Shown piece after piece: positions 1 through 12,121 of a stretch of DNA of 64,000 nt. Each line of letters opens with the position of its first letter. Positions within the stretch are counted from its first letter, which is position 1. The stretch spans positions 40,851,855 to 40,915,854 of the forward strand of contig JACGWO010000002.1 of NCBI GenBank assembly GCA_034509735.1, given 5' to 3'. The position numbers and the translations under genes were made by a program. A model generated the notes under the pieces. The model saw nothing but the letters and a program-made list of their open reading frames with translations, ran no database searches and was not told the DNA's origin. This DNA comes from Sesamum alatum. Its lineage: Eukaryota; Streptophyta; Magnoliopsida; Lamiales; Pedaliaceae.

Positions 1-352
1 CATAAGCATGGATTTTCGTTTATAGCATGTATAGAGGACAAAAGAAATAATTGTGTTATTTTCAATTAATAATAAATTATATAATTAATCGTTTCATTAA
101 AAATAAATAAACAAACATGCCTAGTCCGGGACAAAAGGGGAAAAATAATAGTAGATGTCATGTAACCTATCGTCTGTTTATACAAATAATCACTCTTGTC
201 TTTTTGATAGGTAAACATACATCAACTAAAAACATCAACAACACTTACACAAATCATTCATATATTTTGAAAAATTATATGCACCTACAAAAAATGTCAA
301 TATTATTACATAAACTACTTTTGTTTTTCATTGTCGGGATGATTTTTAGAAT
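1..352. other. AT-rich intergenic DNA
   Basis: No gene, RNA or clear repeat boundary seen. The open frame at 117-470 has no recognisable protein character and runs into the neighbouring repeat. Confidence 0.5.
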
Positions 353-1227
353 TAGGGATAATTACACCCCCTCCCCTCCTTCCCTGAGGTTTTATGTGAT
401 TACGCATAGAACCCCATGGTTTGAAAAATTACATTTAGTATTCTTGAAGTTGCTCATGTCTAACAAATAGGTCTCCATGTTAGTCAAAATTCACCAAATT
501 CGTTTATATTAAAAAAAATTGAATGAAAATCAATATTTACCCTCGATTAATTAATTAACCCTTCAAATTATGTCAAATTTTAGGAAGACTCGTTGTAATT
601 TACCCTATCATAACTTATTAAATAGAGAATATATATACTTCTCTATGAAAATATTAAATAAATAAAAAAAATCCTAGCATTAAAAATGGCATCACAATCT
701 AGATTATTTTTTAGATAACCCCCTATGAGCAAGTTTAAGTTATGGATCGCATTATTTTTCTGGGTAAATTATAGCTACCGTAATTTATAGGTCTCCATGT
801 TAGTCAAAATTCACCAAATTCGTTTATATTAAAAAAAATTGAATGAAAATCAATATTTACCCTCGATTAATTAATTATTGACTTATTGTAAGTCAAATAA
901 ATCTTTTTTGAGTAAATGACTCTTATAACGATGACCATATTCATCCTCACACGTATTAACGTGTAAAGGTGTATAGGGGTAATTTGATCATAAAAAGATT
1001 TGTTTAACCTGACAATAAATCAATAAGTCAATCGATGATAAATTTTGATTTTTATCTAATTTTTTTGTTAAAATCTATAAATTCGGTGAATTTTGACTGA
1101 CGGAATGATCTATTTGTTAGACATAAGAAAACCTCATAAGTACAAAATATAATTTTCCAAACTACAGAAAATTTATGTATACTTACACTAAATCTCAAGA
1201 GAATGGAGTGTAACTATCCCTTATAAT
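353..1227. repeat. Inverted-repeat MITE-like element with internal 91 bp direct repeat
   Basis: The left end (AGGGATAATTACAC...) and the reverse complement of the right end (AAGGGATAGTTACAC...) match imperfectly for well over 100 bp, including the shared word CATGTCTAACAAATAG / TATGTCTAACAAATAG. Inside, bases 467-557 are repeated exactly at 787-877, a 320 bp offset. No coding capacity. Target duplication not clear. Confidence 0.6.
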
Positions 1228-1443
1228 TATGCAAACGGCAGGACTGATTTATGTAAATAAAACATACAATAGATAATGACTCTAAATTTTAATTATCCCT
1301 TGAAATTATAAAAAACAACAAGGGCAATATGGGAAGGAAAAATGAAAAACAAACTACCTAGTCAAGCTCTCACTTCTCGGGCACAGGAATGTGGAGAAAC
1401 GGTCAAGCTCCCGACAAAGCTTAACCGTCCATTCTTCCTCTCT

Positions 1444-1451
1444 TATATTAA
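1444..1451 (+). promoter_or_regulatory. Possible TATA box of the ROH1-like gene
   Basis: TATATTAA lies about 120 bp upstream of the ATG, followed by a pyrimidine-rich CTCTTCGTC-type leader. Position and composition fit a plant core promoter; nothing else supports it. Confidence 0.35.
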
Positions 1452-1569
1452 CTGCCAAACCGCTCTCTTCGTCTTTCTTCCTTTTCTCCTAGTTCTCTAA
1501 CAACCATCCCATCATTCCTCCATCTTTCTTCCAAATTACATCAAAAGTTTTCATCATCGGAAATCAACC

Positions 1570-2874
1570 ATGCCGGCGACTGATAATCAGGGCTCCTTCC
1601 TCAACCGCATAAGCATCCGCCGCAACCAATTCGCCCCCATTGAGACCTGCAACGACCAAGAACAAGAAAATCTCGAACTCTTCCAGAGACACGTCGCCGA
1701 TCGCTTTGCCGACCTTCTCTACATCCACTCCACCACCACCACCGCCGCCGTAACAAACTCCAACTCCAACGATCATTCCTCAGCCGCTGCCGCCGCGACG
1801 ACCACGGACTCCCCCTCTGCAACCCACGAGACGCACGGCCCTCCCCCACCGCCGCAGCTACTCTCGATCTCCTGGTTCCGGAATCTCCTCGACACCTATC
1901 TCTGCTGCGAGGCCGAATTCAAGGCCGTTCTTGTTTCCGGCCGTGACCCGTCTCAGTTTTCCAGGCCACCGCTTGATCGCCTGATTCCTGACTTCCTGGA
2001 AAGATCCATCAAGGCCCTCGACATATGTAACGCCGTCACACACGGCGTCGATCTCGTTCAGCACTGGCAAAAACTCGCGCAGATTGCCTTGATGGCATTG
2101 AGACAGACCCCCCTGGGGGAAGGCCAGGTCAGGCGGGCGGGGAAGGCGCTCAACACCTTGTTAACCTCGATGGTTTTCGATGACAAGGAGAACGCCAACA
2201 ACAATTTCCACGGAAGATGGACGGAGAGAACCCGATCCTTCGGCCGCCGCGTAGGAGGCGGCGGCGGGAATAACAAGGACCGCACCGCCGGGAACTTCCG
2301 CTCTTTGTCCTGGTCCGTGGCAAAATCTTGGTCGGCCTCGAAGCAGATTCAAAACATGTCGGCCAACCTGGCTGCGCCCCGCGGCGGGGAGTCAACCGGG
2401 CTGGCTTTGCCGGTTTATATTATGAACACGATCGTGGTGTTTGTGATGTGGGCTCTGGTGGCAGCCATTCCATGCCAAGAGAGAAACGGGCTGGCCACCC
2501 ATTTTCAGGTTCCGAGGAATTTGAACTGGGCGCAGCCCATAATCGGACTGCAGGAGAAAATAGGCGAAGACTGGAAGAAGAAGGAGAAGAAAGGGACGGC
2601 CGGATTGCTGGAGGAGTTGCAGAGAATGGAGAAGGTGGCACACTCGTTGGTGGAATTCGCGGACACGTTCGTATTCCCGATGGAGGAGGAGAAGGAGGCG
2701 GAGCTGGCGGCGCTGGTGGCGGAGCTTGCGGAGATCTGCAAGAAGATGGAGGAGGGGCTGGGGCCGCTGCAGCAACAGGTTAGAGAAGTGTTTCATAGGA
2801 TTGTGAGGAGTAGAGCAGAGATTATTGATGTTCTTGATCAAATTACTAAAATGTCCGCACCAGTTCCATATTGA
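1570..2874 (+). CDS. ROH1: ROH1-like protein (DUF793, BYPASS1-related)
   Basis: Intact single-exon gene of 434 aa. The N-terminus (MPATDNQGSFLNRISIRRNQ) and the following EQENLELFQRHVADRFADLL segment are typical of plant ROH1/DUF793 proteins. Residues about 55-95 are a low-complexity Thr/Ala/Pro insert. Residues 97-200 carry the conserved LLSISWFRNLLDTYL and DLVQHWQKLA region. A single hydrophobic segment (about 279-301, LPVYIMNTIVVFVMWALVAA) could be a membrane anchor. A charged, probably helical C-terminal part (about 325-430) follows. Family knowledge: Arabidopsis ROH1 binds EXO70 exocyst subunits and is linked to secretion and seed-coat mucilage; BYPASS1 relatives affect a root-derived signal. 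The ATG is the first in frame after a pyrimidine-rich leader. The coding region is GC-rich compared with its flanks, as for other genes here. Family assignment is firm; the exact paralogue (ROH1A or another) is not resolved. Confidence 0.9.
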   Translation: MPATDNQGSFLNRISIRRNQFAPIETCNDQEQENLELFQRHVADRFADLLYIHSTTTTAAVTNSNSNDHSSAAAAATTTDSPSATHETHGPPPPPQLLSISWFRNLLDTYLCCEAEFKAVLVSGRDPSQFSRPPLDRLIPDFLERSIKALDICNAVTHGVDLVQHWQKLAQIALMALRQTPLGEGQVRRAGKALNTLLTSMVFDDKENANNNFHGRWTERTRSFGRRVGGGGGNNKDRTAGNFRSLSWSVAKSWSASKQIQNMSANLAAPRGGESTGLALPVYIMNTIVVFVMWALVAAIPCQERNGLATHFQVPRNLNWAQPIIGLQEKIGEDWKKKEKKGTAGLLEELQRMEKVAHSLVEFADTFVFPMEEEKEAELAALVAELAEICKKMEEGLGPLQQQVREVFHRIVRSRAEIIDVLDQITKMSAPVPY

Positions 2875-3257
2875 TCATGACAAGCAATTTTGATTGGACA
2901 CCGGATGTGCTTCACTGAGTTGTACATTCTATTTGGACGTGGTGATGTTCTGAGTTTGGGTTTTTGTTTTTACATACAATTCTTTAAGAAAAACATTATT
3001 TACAATTTGATCAAAATACTGATTTACAATGTAGAATGAATCTTTGTTTGCGTTAATGTGATGTTAGGAGTACAACCATGGATGCTTTGCAAATTCCTTC
3101 TTTTCTTTTTTTTTATCCTTTTTTTTAAAATGTTGAATATGTATATGTTTAAATGACTTCATTTCTATCATTATGGTGAGATGTAGTAAGTGGGAGTAGT
3201 AGATACTGTACATATATATCTAAATGCTTCCCTGTTGGTTGTGCACTACCGTTATTA
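2875..3257. other. 3' flank of the ROH1-like gene
   Basis: Contains the presumed 3' UTR and downstream AT-rich DNA. No other gene seen. Confidence 0.5.
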
Positions 3258-3836
3258 TCTATATTATTATAAAAGAAAATTTTTTGGCGTACCAACTTTT
3301 GAATGTCCAAATTTACCCTTTAATTCTTTTCTTTTCTTAAAAATATTATTGATCTGAAAAGTAATTTTATTGTTTTTTTTTTTCAACCCACTACTCCACA
3401 TTTCTCTCATCTCTGGCCATATTTCTTTCTTCTTACAAACTTTTCTTTTTCTCATTACTTCACAATTTTCTTTTTTCTTTTCATCTCACACAATTCTTTT
3501 TTATATGCTCGCGAGGATCGCATGCAACAGTGACTAGTGTATTGAACTAGCTGTTGTGGTACGTATTCCTGTGTAAATATAATAAATAATATTTTATTTT
3601 TTAAAATATATTATAAATAAGAGTAAAATATATAAATTAATACATTATATTAAAAAAAGGAAAAAAGAAAAAAAAAAGAAAAGTGATTTATCATAAAATT
3701 TGGAAGTTGAATAATTTAGTTATCTTATCGGTTGAATGACATTTTTGACTTCACAAAAAAATTAGTTTAGCGATGTGATTTACCACCGTTTGTGAGTTTG
3801 GAGACACTTTCTTTTTTACATTAGTATAGATGAGAT
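3258..3836. mobile_element. Helitron-like ends, probably two short elements abutting
   Basis: TCTATATTATTATAAAAG at 3258 looks like a plus-strand Helitron 5' end, and a GCATGC-rich segment followed by CTAG near 3533 looks like its 3' end. From about 3540 to 3836 the sequence matches the minus-strand Helitron at 57168-57450 (shared AAAATATATTATAAATAAGA-type and TATCATATCAGTTGA-type text) and ends in the complement of TCTATACTAATG. Boundaries are approximate. Confidence 0.5.
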
Positions 3837-3942
3837 CCAGAAATTTAGACTTATACAAGTTTTAAGGTCTTTTCTCTCTAAAGAGACGAGATGTCTTTTA
3901 AAGATAGCTTCCTCATACAATCAAGTATATTGCGCCACTACT

Positions 3943-4324
3943 GGCAAAATTATAAAATTAGTCTCACGGTTTAGCAATTACAAATTTGATCACACGCTTT
4001 GCAGGATTTTAAATTTAACTCCATGTTTCGTTCAAAGATGCAAAAAGAAGCCAAACGTTGCAACCCTCCCCCCCCCCCCCCCCAACTAACAGATGTTAAA
4101 GTTAACAGTTGGCCATTTTTTTTACCCTTGTGCACGTGACTTTTACGTGGGTTCTCCACCGTTGTTTTAACGTATTCTAGTGTTTTTATTTTTATTTTTT
4201 GCGACGTTATTGGACTCTTTTTACAACTTTCAACATAATATGAGGTTAAATTTAAAATCCTATAAAGTGTGGAGTCAAGTTTAAAATGATCCTAAACTAT
4301 GGGATTAGTTTTACAATTTTGTCC
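3943..4324. repeat. Inverted-repeat MITE with near-perfect 9 bp target duplication
   Basis: The left arm (GGCAAAATTATAAAATTAG) and reverse-complemented right arm (GGACAAAATTGTAAAACTAA) match imperfectly for about 90 bp. Flanks GCCACTACT (3934-3942) and GCCACTATG (4325-4333) agree at 7 of 9 positions. It contains a run of C around 4068-4083. Length 382 bp, non-coding. Confidence 0.65.
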
Positions 4325-4888
4325 GCCACTATGTATCATTCAATGTGAATCTCCTGTCAAACTACCATATCACATATTGGTGTCACGACCATGAGTAATT
4401 ATTAGGTATTTTTTTAATTTAAAAACAATATTAAATTATATTATAAATTAAAAATGAGCTCACACGTGGATATAACATGAAATGAATACATGATAGAAAA
4501 TCGTTTACCTTTTTCCGCAGAGCCATTATACTCTGCAATTCCCCATTTAGCTTTTCGGCCAGCAATAAGAGGAAATAAACTGGATAGTTTTTAGGATTGG
4601 AAAAGATTTTTCTATCTTACTTTAATATTATATAATATATATTTTATTTTTAAAAAAATATATATTAATTACACATTATTGCAACATAAATATAACATAT
4701 TAAAATATGATAAAAAGATTCTGACCGTCGGCTCTCGGCCCACAGCAAACGAGTCGGTTCAATTGGGTGTAGTTCTTAGAGACGGGCTCAGGACAATAGG
4801 GTCATAAAAATCACGATTCATGACTAAGATTCCACAGGTCCACATGGTGTATAATTAGTATTTCATAAAAGTTAAGAAAAGAAAATGA

Positions 4889-5339
4889 GTAAATTCAAGT
4901 TACTTTATCTAAAATTTGATATTATTACGAATATTTTCTCATTGTTTGAGAAATTATAAATACTTATTAAATGAAAAATAATTATGCAACCCCTAAACGG
5001 TGAGGTGAAACTTACTATTTTATTCTTGCTATTTTTTCTTTTCAAAAAATATTTGAATTAACATAAAGAAATTTAAGGTGGGTAAAGTAAATAATCCATA
5101 AAACATATTATTCCATGAAAATATTTAACGAAACTCTAGAAAATATATTAAATTATAATTTATAATTCAAAGGGCATTTTGGATAGTTTACTACAAATAT
5201 TGGATAAAAGCCTAACGTAGGCTAATGAATTGAGCTTATTGTTAGATGGGCGTTAAAATTAGGAGAGTATTTGTAATTTTCAAACAATGAGAAGATATTT
5301 TTAAATATAATCTCAGGGGTGATGGTTGTAATTTACCGC
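4889..5339. repeat. MULE-like MITE, GTAAATTAC family
   Basis: Ends are complementary (GTAAATTC at left, AATTTAC at right) and the internal words ATTACGAATATTTTCTCATTG / CAATGAGAAGATATTTT are inverted. Possible 9 bp flanks AGAAAATGA and GAAAAAAGA match only partly. Non-coding. Confidence 0.55.
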
Positions 5340-5369
5340 GAAAAAAGAACATTATGGATTCTTGTTTAT

Positions 5370-5540
5370 CAATAGGATTCGTCCATTTCTCACTATTGAA
5401 TCATCAAATCATGACTTTTAAGGTCATGAGTTCGAACCCCACCAACATGGAATGTTGTTCTACTTAATAGTAGGTGTAGTTCTACTTTATAATTAGAGAT
5501 TAATATAGACTGATATAATTATTAATAAGTTATTAAATAT
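5370..5540 (+). repeat. tRNA-derived SINE fragment
   Basis: B-box GAGTTCGAACCCC at 5428-5440, preceded by AAGGTCATG as in the other SINE copies, and followed by the shared tail GGAATGTTGTTCTAC. The A-box is degenerate. Confidence 0.5.
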
Positions 5541-6412
5541 AAAATATTTAATTTGAATAATTTTAATTAATTTATTCAAAATAAATAATAGTTCATCGCT
5601 TCACTTAAAACAAATAAAAAATCATCGACCCATCCATTTGTCCTCAAACTAAAAGAGATCTTATTAAAACTCATCGACTTTAAAATCACATGACTTTAAT
5701 AGGCCTTAGATCCAAGCCCATAGCCCGTTGCTATTTGGGCCTGTGGTGACCCATATGTTAAAATATGATAACAGTAGTATCATGACATTTATTTAACAAA
5801 GTTTCATATTTCAAAATTTGGGACACATATTAAAAATATCTAACACCATTAGAGTATGAAAATTATTTAGAACAAAATATAAAACAATTGAAGATAACAT
5901 AAGTTTGATAATTAAATTATTTATGTCTTGGTACATATTTAATTATAATGTGTTTGGGTGTCTCTGTATATAGGGTCCATGACTAAACATCTTTTCTTAC
6001 CAATAGAGTCGTGTGGCACACTCGATGCATGCGTTAAAATATTTAATTAAATTTAATAAAGCAAAATAGGTATAATATTAAAATATTATCTAAAGATAAA
6101 TAAATTGAAAGAGAAAACAATAATATAAAAAAGATTGAGATAAAAATATATAATTTTGAAAGAGAAAATTTGAAGTGGGAGAAAGAAAAATAAAAATAGC
6201 TAATAATAAATAATTATTTACAACGGTAGTTTTGTTTAATTGGAGATGGTGGTTGAGGGTTTAGAAGAGTGGGTGGGTGGGAGGGAGTTAATAAATTAAT
6301 AAATTAAATTAAATATTAAAATTTTGACATACCAAAATAATTGAGGCACCAATTCATCTCTCTTCAATTATACCAGAAACTGTGGCACGCAGTACCCGCA
6401 CGTGTAACTTTT

Positions 6413-6687
6413 TCGTGAAGTGAAAGGGATGAATATTATTGATTGAACTAAATCGATTACAATCAGCCCTGTCGACTATCAATCTCTCTAATAGAGACAA
6501 TTACAACAATCATTGATTAACAATATCACATAACATAAATCTAAACAACTCCTTACTGTTACGGTGCACAAACAATCCTACTATATAGTAGATTATCATC
6601 TCACGCACAGGTGGGGTTCGAACCCATGACCTCTAAGGTCATGGGACCTCAACCTTAACCACTGAACTAAGAAATCATTGATTCACG
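6413..6687 (-). repeat. tRNA-derived SINE with target duplication
   Basis: Read on the minus strand, an A-box-like TTAGTTCAGTGG (6659-6670) is followed by the B-box GGTTCGAACCCC (6613-6624) and a tRNA-unrelated body. Flanks CACGTGTAACTTTT (6399-6412) and CACGTAACTTTT (6688-6699) look like a target duplication with a 2 bp difference. A second copy of the body lies at 61640-61875. Confidence 0.7.
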
Positions 6688-6699
6688 CACGTAACTTTT

Positions 6700-8504
6700 A
6701 GTAATATTTTTATTTTATTGAAAGTCATAATTTATTCATGTATCTTAAACTTTATTATTATCTTACATCCTCACATATAAAAACTGACTGATAATATTTT
6801 CAAATGCATTAATTATTATTAATACAACAATTTACTAAAATTAAAATAAAAAATTGAAACTTTGTAGAATATTTACTTTATTTATAATGATGATTATATA
6901 TACATGCAACACAAATACTAATATATTATTTATTTAAATTAACAATAAACTTAAAACCCGATCTACTAAAATCCATCCGATCACTTTATTGGGTCTAAGC
7001 TGCGACAATCCATAACGCACAATTATTTTACATATAAGCCCAACGTTGAATTAAGGATCCAACATTATTGGATTAATATATCCAACATGTACTTCGCTAA
7101 CTGGTAGGGACCGAAGGCTATAAAAGAAGGCCTCTCTCCCCCGGCTAAGGGTAACATGACTTTGCACTACTCACATGCAAAAATCATTATTACTTACAAT
7201 ATTTTTGCACTACACACACAACTATTCTATATTACATCGACTTTATTCAATTTCTACTTTTTCATAACTGCTTACTTGATTTAAGCGTCGAATTGCTAAC
7301 GTATTTTCTGTAAGGTCCCCTTTGAAGACTTCTAACAAAATCAGGTCCGAGAATCTCAAATTTAACATACCCAAACGAACAATATTTTGCTCGCATCATA
7401 AAAAATAATCTAGTTTTTTATAGTGATATTATACAACTTCACTAATGACTTCTAGATTTATGTACTACATTCATAATTTACTTATATTGCAGTATAATTG
7501 GGAGACAGAATCTTATTTTCAGACATCTGAATATTCCAAAAATAATCTCCAAAAGTTTATTTCATGCTCCCTCCATAGCTTTTATTAAAAATTTCCATGG
7601 TGCATGGCCAGCACGTAACCAATCTTATCTCATTTCAACCAAAAATAAAAAATAAAAAATAAAAAAAGGGACATTAATCTTATCTGAGAAGGATGAAATG
7701 CAACTCCAATAATTGGCAGAAAATTCCAAATTTATCTTCCTTAAGAACATTAAACACTTCTCTGGATTGTCACGACGTCGTTGTGTTGTAGTGCAAAATA
7801 AACAATATTAATTTGTAATGGGTTCAGATTCATGGACATATGTTGTAAGAAATTGAGGGTCATGTATAGGTCATCAACCGTTTGTCCAACTCCACCTGGA
7901 TGGAAAATGACATTTTTCAATTGTCTATATTATAATATAGATCATATTAATGGATAATTTATAAATTAATTACGATCTCAACTAAAAGTGTATGAGCCAA
8001 TTGCTACCTACGGTATGTGAATTCTAAATTAACACGGAACATTAGATCATAGTATTTATAATTAAAGTTATGGAAAAAAGAACAATAGTAAATATCCAAA
8101 AAAGTGCCATAACTCGTAGTAATTAGTACATTCTTGTTGTTCATAGTGATCTTTTTGAGTTATTATCAATTAAATATAAAATAAATCTAATTTATGTGAC
8201 AAAATTGAAGGAATTGTGGGCCCGCTAGTCGTGGATCATCCAGACGTTTAAAAGAAAAATAAGTGAAATACTTACTTTTTTGTTATCACAATATATGGTT
8301 TTTATTTAATTTAACATATTTTATAGGAGTTGGGGGAATAAAAACAATACTAGAATTTTTTTTTCCAGTTTTCGGCAGCGAGTTATTTCTGCTATGTTAG
8401 ATTGCTTTCAGGAAAAGGAAATAATTAAGAATAATTAAAAGTCAAGGAGCAATTAATTAAATAGGAGTAATAATGTTATTCTGGATAGTTCTATTTTTAA
8501 TGTG
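6700..8504. other. AT-rich intergenic DNA
   Basis: No gene, RNA or well-bounded repeat seen in this stretch. Confidence 0.45.
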
Positions 8505-8728
8505 TTAGTGAACCTAATTTAGTTGGTGAAATTGAGATTTTACAATGATTAAATTATGTGCTCAAATCCCACTAATATATAAACATTTGTATGCGTTCTT
8601 CAATTATAATAGTTATTTGTCTGATTCAATAATAATTAGTACTGGTTAATTATATATTATTCTTTGATGATAATAATAACTGTATATTGATTATTGTAAT
8701 TATTAGTACTTATAGATTATATTACAAT
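8505..8728 (+). repeat. Degenerate tRNA-derived SINE
   Basis: A-box-like TAATTTAGTTGG (8515-8526) and B-box-like TGCTCAAATCCC (8559-8570), spaced as in the copies at 59218 and 60594. The 3' side abuts the start of a long LTR. Confidence 0.45.
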
Positions 8729-9827
8729 TGATGTATATAAAAATGGGTTGGCCCAAAGAGGTTAAAAAAAACCCCAATAAGCTCTATCCAGATAGATCTC
8801 TCAGGGAGTCCGTCAAGAGGCGCCATCAGAAAATAAATTGGTCTCAAAAGCCCCTACTGGCCCAAATTCGATGAGGCCTGGATCTAAAGGGTCTCACAAG
8901 CTTACAAGAAAGCTTAGGGCCTGAAATCTCCCAGCCAATGTAAAATCCTATGTCACATGTCGTCCACGAGGGGCCAAAGTGGCATCCACGTAGGACATCT
9001 AGGGGCATACCCCACAGAACCAGATAAGGATCAGCCCCCCTTCTAAGGACACGTGGCGCCCTCAGCCAGAAGTTTTCGATAAACCCTAAAAGCTTGGTCT
9101 CCTGTTGGGAGAAGGCGTCTCCTCAACCACATCGCCGAAAATCTGGGCAGACATCCTTATCTGTAAAAGATACCTTCATCAGCAGCAGACTCCAACTGCC
9201 CCCGGAAAATTGTGGGTTTCCAACCATCATGAGATAACTCTCCCTCGAATTCGAGGGGGATCCTCCAACCGTTGGGGACCACCACTGAATCTGAGGGGGT
9301 TTAAGTTTTATCTAAATACTTTATGATCATGCTTCACCAAATCTGCGACGATCCTCCACCAAATTTGAGGGGGATTCGATTTTTTCTAATCGACTTTTTG
9401 TTGAAATAGAGAGCTCCCGAGCAGGAGAAGACAACTTGTACCTTTATACTACAACTTGAGCCTATAGTCACAACTTTGACCTTCATGCTGCCACTTTAAC
9501 TTGAAAGAACACATGTAATTTTGTATTTAGAGCTTTGTGTTCAATATCAAATCTCTCATTTGTACACGCAAACATCGAGAAATAACACTCTCAATTCACG
9601 TATTACACTATTTTATTTTCTTGCATTTTACTTCATTATTTTGCACCCTAATAGGATCGAGCACCATAGTTTTTGCTCGCATCAATAATTATAATCGATT
9701 TATCCAAACAACAAAATACCCACATCACTTATTCTTTAATAGTAATCTGTTTTTTTCAACTCTACGTAACTTACATTCTTTATTGTCTCTCAATAATCAT
9801 CAACTCTATTTTCCCTTAGTAGCCTCA
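8729..9827 (+). repeat. 5' LTR of the outer retroelement
   Basis: About 1.1 kb, beginning TGATGTATATAA and ending near TAGCCTCA. Similar along its length to 13289-14435 but with many substitutions and small indels, so the insertion is not recent. The open frames at 9105-9326 and 9537-9875 lie inside the LTR and are not considered genes. Confidence 0.75.
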
Positions 9828-10046
9828 GAGGTCCCTTCTACTACCTCTAATGTGCTAACAGATGCATTTTCATAAGGATTTCAGGAGAGGTACTTCTCTA
9901 AGCCTCTAGTCAAATAAGTCATCCTCCATGGATGCACACAAGCTCTCCTCCATGGAGCAACAAAAAGCCTGCCTCCTGGCAGGCACCTTTTTAGAATAAA
10001 GCCCAGCCCTCAAGCAGATACCTTTTCAGAACAAAGCCTGCCCCAG

Positions 10047-10564
10047 TGTCAATGGCCACTCACACTCTTGTCACCCTTGACCCACTTTCAGCCACAACAT
10101 GCTTCATCCGGCCGACCAACAACTTTTGTCGACAAACACTGGGCTAGCTCCCGCAAATCTTAGAGTTTTAGGTATGAGTCTCTGATGTAATATTTGCTTT
10201 CGCTCATGTGGCGCTGTGTGCCTCATGAGGTGCAATTTTTAGCTTTCTTAGTATGTAGCGTTGTTAATAGAAAATTTCTTTATAAGCCTATTATAAGGGA
10301 AATGACCACTCGAAGCTTGACATAGTGATATCCCCCTCACGACGATCCCCGTGGCTAGCATTGTTGTAATCTTCATTTGCATTATGCTATTAATACAAAA
10401 TCGCATTTATTGCAAAACATGTGCTCAATTTGCTGCTTTCGGTTGTTGGAAATAAATTTTTGTTCTTGTCGGTTGGTTTTGCTGTCGATTGGCAGAAGTA
10501 GTCATTTGCCGTGGACTACTAGCCACAAGGTGCCATTTCCCCGCATTGCGAAAAGCGCCCCGTG
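10047..10564 (+). repeat. 5' LTR of the nested Ty3/gypsy element
   Basis: Begins TGTCAATGGCC and pairs with the repeat at 12122. The right boundary is approximate because the terminal CA is not preserved. Confidence 0.7.
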
Positions 10565-10593
10565 AGTGGTGGTATTAGAGCCTCGGTTGCTAG

Positions 10594-10926
10594 ATGGGGC
10601 CGAGGCGGGTTACAAGAGCCAGTTCCGCAAGAATGTCGTACCAAGATCCTGAGAATTCGAGAGGGGCCGAGGTGTCCCAGGAAAGAATCACAAAACCAAA
10701 GGACGAAATCTCCCGGTTGACTAAGGTGGTCGGAATTTTGGAAGAGAACATTGCCTCACTGGAGCATGAGATCTCGGAGCTGCGTTCCAATCTGAGGGTA
10801 TGTCAGCATGCGGTCCACGATGCTTATGACCAGGGTGGTGTCATTGAGATGCATCGTGAGATGGAGGAGATGTCCATTCAGATTGGGATACTCCAACGTG
10901 CGGTGGCGGATTCGAATGGATCCTAA
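10594..10926 (+). pseudogene. gag N-terminal remnant of the Ty3/gypsy element
   Basis: A 110-codon frame starting 11 bp after the primer-binding site. It encodes a charged, probably coiled-coil start (KDEISRLTKVVGILEENI, then repeated Glu/Leu spacing) typical of the N-terminus of Ty3/gypsy gag. The capsid and zinc-knuckle parts are missing; the next recognisable sequence is the end of RT. Confidence 0.5.
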
Positions 10927-10975
10927 GAAGGTGTAGGCTATCCAGGAGTGACAGCCACCGAGTAATGTACATAAG

Positions 10976-11681
10976 TTGCGTTCATTTCTCGGCCTGGCCA
11001 TTTATTATAGGCATTTTGTGAAAGGCTACTCTGAGATAGCGCGGCCCATGATAGATTTGATGAAGAAGATGGAGACTTGGACTTGGACACCCCTAATGCC
11101 AAGTGGCCTTCGACAGCTTGAAGGAGGCGATGGTGATAGATCCTGTATTGGCCTTACCAGATTTTTCGAAACCTTTTGTTGTAGAGACTGATGCTTCAGA
11201 CTTTGCTTTAGGAGGCGTCCTAATGCAAGACGACCACCCAGTTACCTTTGAGAGCATGAAGCTTAAAGATGTTAAGCAGCGCTGTTCAGTGCACGAGAAA
11301 GAGTTGTTGGTCATAGTTCATTACTTTAGACTATCGCGGCATTATTTGTTGGGATCTCCCTTCGTGGTCAAGACGGACAACACTGCAGTGAGTCATTTCA
11401 TGTCACAACCGAAGTTGATCAGTAGGCAGGCACGCTGGCATGAGATGCTGTCAGAATTTCATTTTGTGCTAGAGCATCGGGCCAGCTCTAACAACCATGC
11501 GACAGACGCCCTGAGCCGTATGGTAGATTTAGCTACTTTGGGGTCGGTAGCGGCGCTTTCCTCGAGCATTGTTGCCACCTCTGTGAAAGATTTGGCGCGC
11601 GAGCTACTACTAAATGATCAAGCTGCGCAGGGCCTGGTCCACTTGGTTGAGCAAGTCAAGGCTCGACAGTTTTGGTTGTAA
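10976..11681 (+). pseudogene. Reverse transcriptase end and RNase H remnant (Ty3/gypsy pol)
   Basis: Two overlapping frames (10976-11191 and 11103-11681) together resemble the RT-to-RNase H junction of Ty3/gypsy pol. LRSFLGLAIYYRHFVKGYS matches the end of the RT connection. FVVETDASDFALGGVLMQ and HEKELLVIVHYFRLSRHYLLG match the RNase H core, with the first catalytic Asp in TDAS. HRASSNNHATDALSR matches the end of the domain. A frameshift near 11100 separates the two frames, so no intact polyprotein can be made. Confidence 0.85.
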
Positions 11682-12110
11682 TATGGACTTCTGATGACCA
11701 AAGAAAATCGCTTGTATGTACCGGGGCAGGAGACATAGGTAGCATCATTGTCATGGTAGATCGACTGTCAAAATACGCCCATATTCATCGCAGCCCCAAA
11801 GCACATTACAGCGGAAGAGATCGCTCGTCTCTTCTTCAAGCATGTTGTCAAATACTGGGGACTGTCGAAAGACATGTTAGTGATCGGGACTCTCATTTCA
11901 CTGGCATCTTTTGGACCGAACTGTTCAAAATCCTCGGGTCAAAACTTAGTATGAGTTCAACTACCATCCACAATCTGACGGCCAGACGGAGCGCTTTCAA
12001 TTCCATGTTGGAGGAATATCTTTGACACTTTGTGCGTGAACCTCAAGGCGTTCCTACTTCTGATTGAAGCCTATCATGTTTTCCTTGTGCCAGGAACGTC
12101 GCCATCTCAA
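11672..12110 (+). pseudogene. Integrase core remnant (Ty3/gypsy pol)
   Basis: Broken frames give VDRLSKYAHIH, SDRDSHFTGIFWTELFKILGSKL and MLEEYL, all typical of the integrase catalytic core of plant Ty3/gypsy elements, but with frame changes between blocks and the zinc-finger part absent. A short non-conserved stretch precedes the right LTR. Confidence 0.8.
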
Positions 12111-12121
12111 GTGGGGGAGAA

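Noticed and set aside
2392..2841. 149-codon antisense frame within the ROH1-like gene
   Set aside because: Antisense shadow of a GC-rich coding region with no protein character.
5428..5440. Possible tRNA genes at the GTTCGAACCCC boxes (5.4 kb, 6.6 kb, 59.2 kb)
   Set aside because: The A/B boxes are present but no cloverleaf can be formed, and the sequences continue into a shared non-tRNA body; they are SINEs.
6015..6360. Helitron end suggested by GGCACACTCGATGCATGCG
   Set aside because: Hairpin-like text resembles the 57 kb and 60 kb copies, but no CTAG end or TC start is visible at the right spacing.
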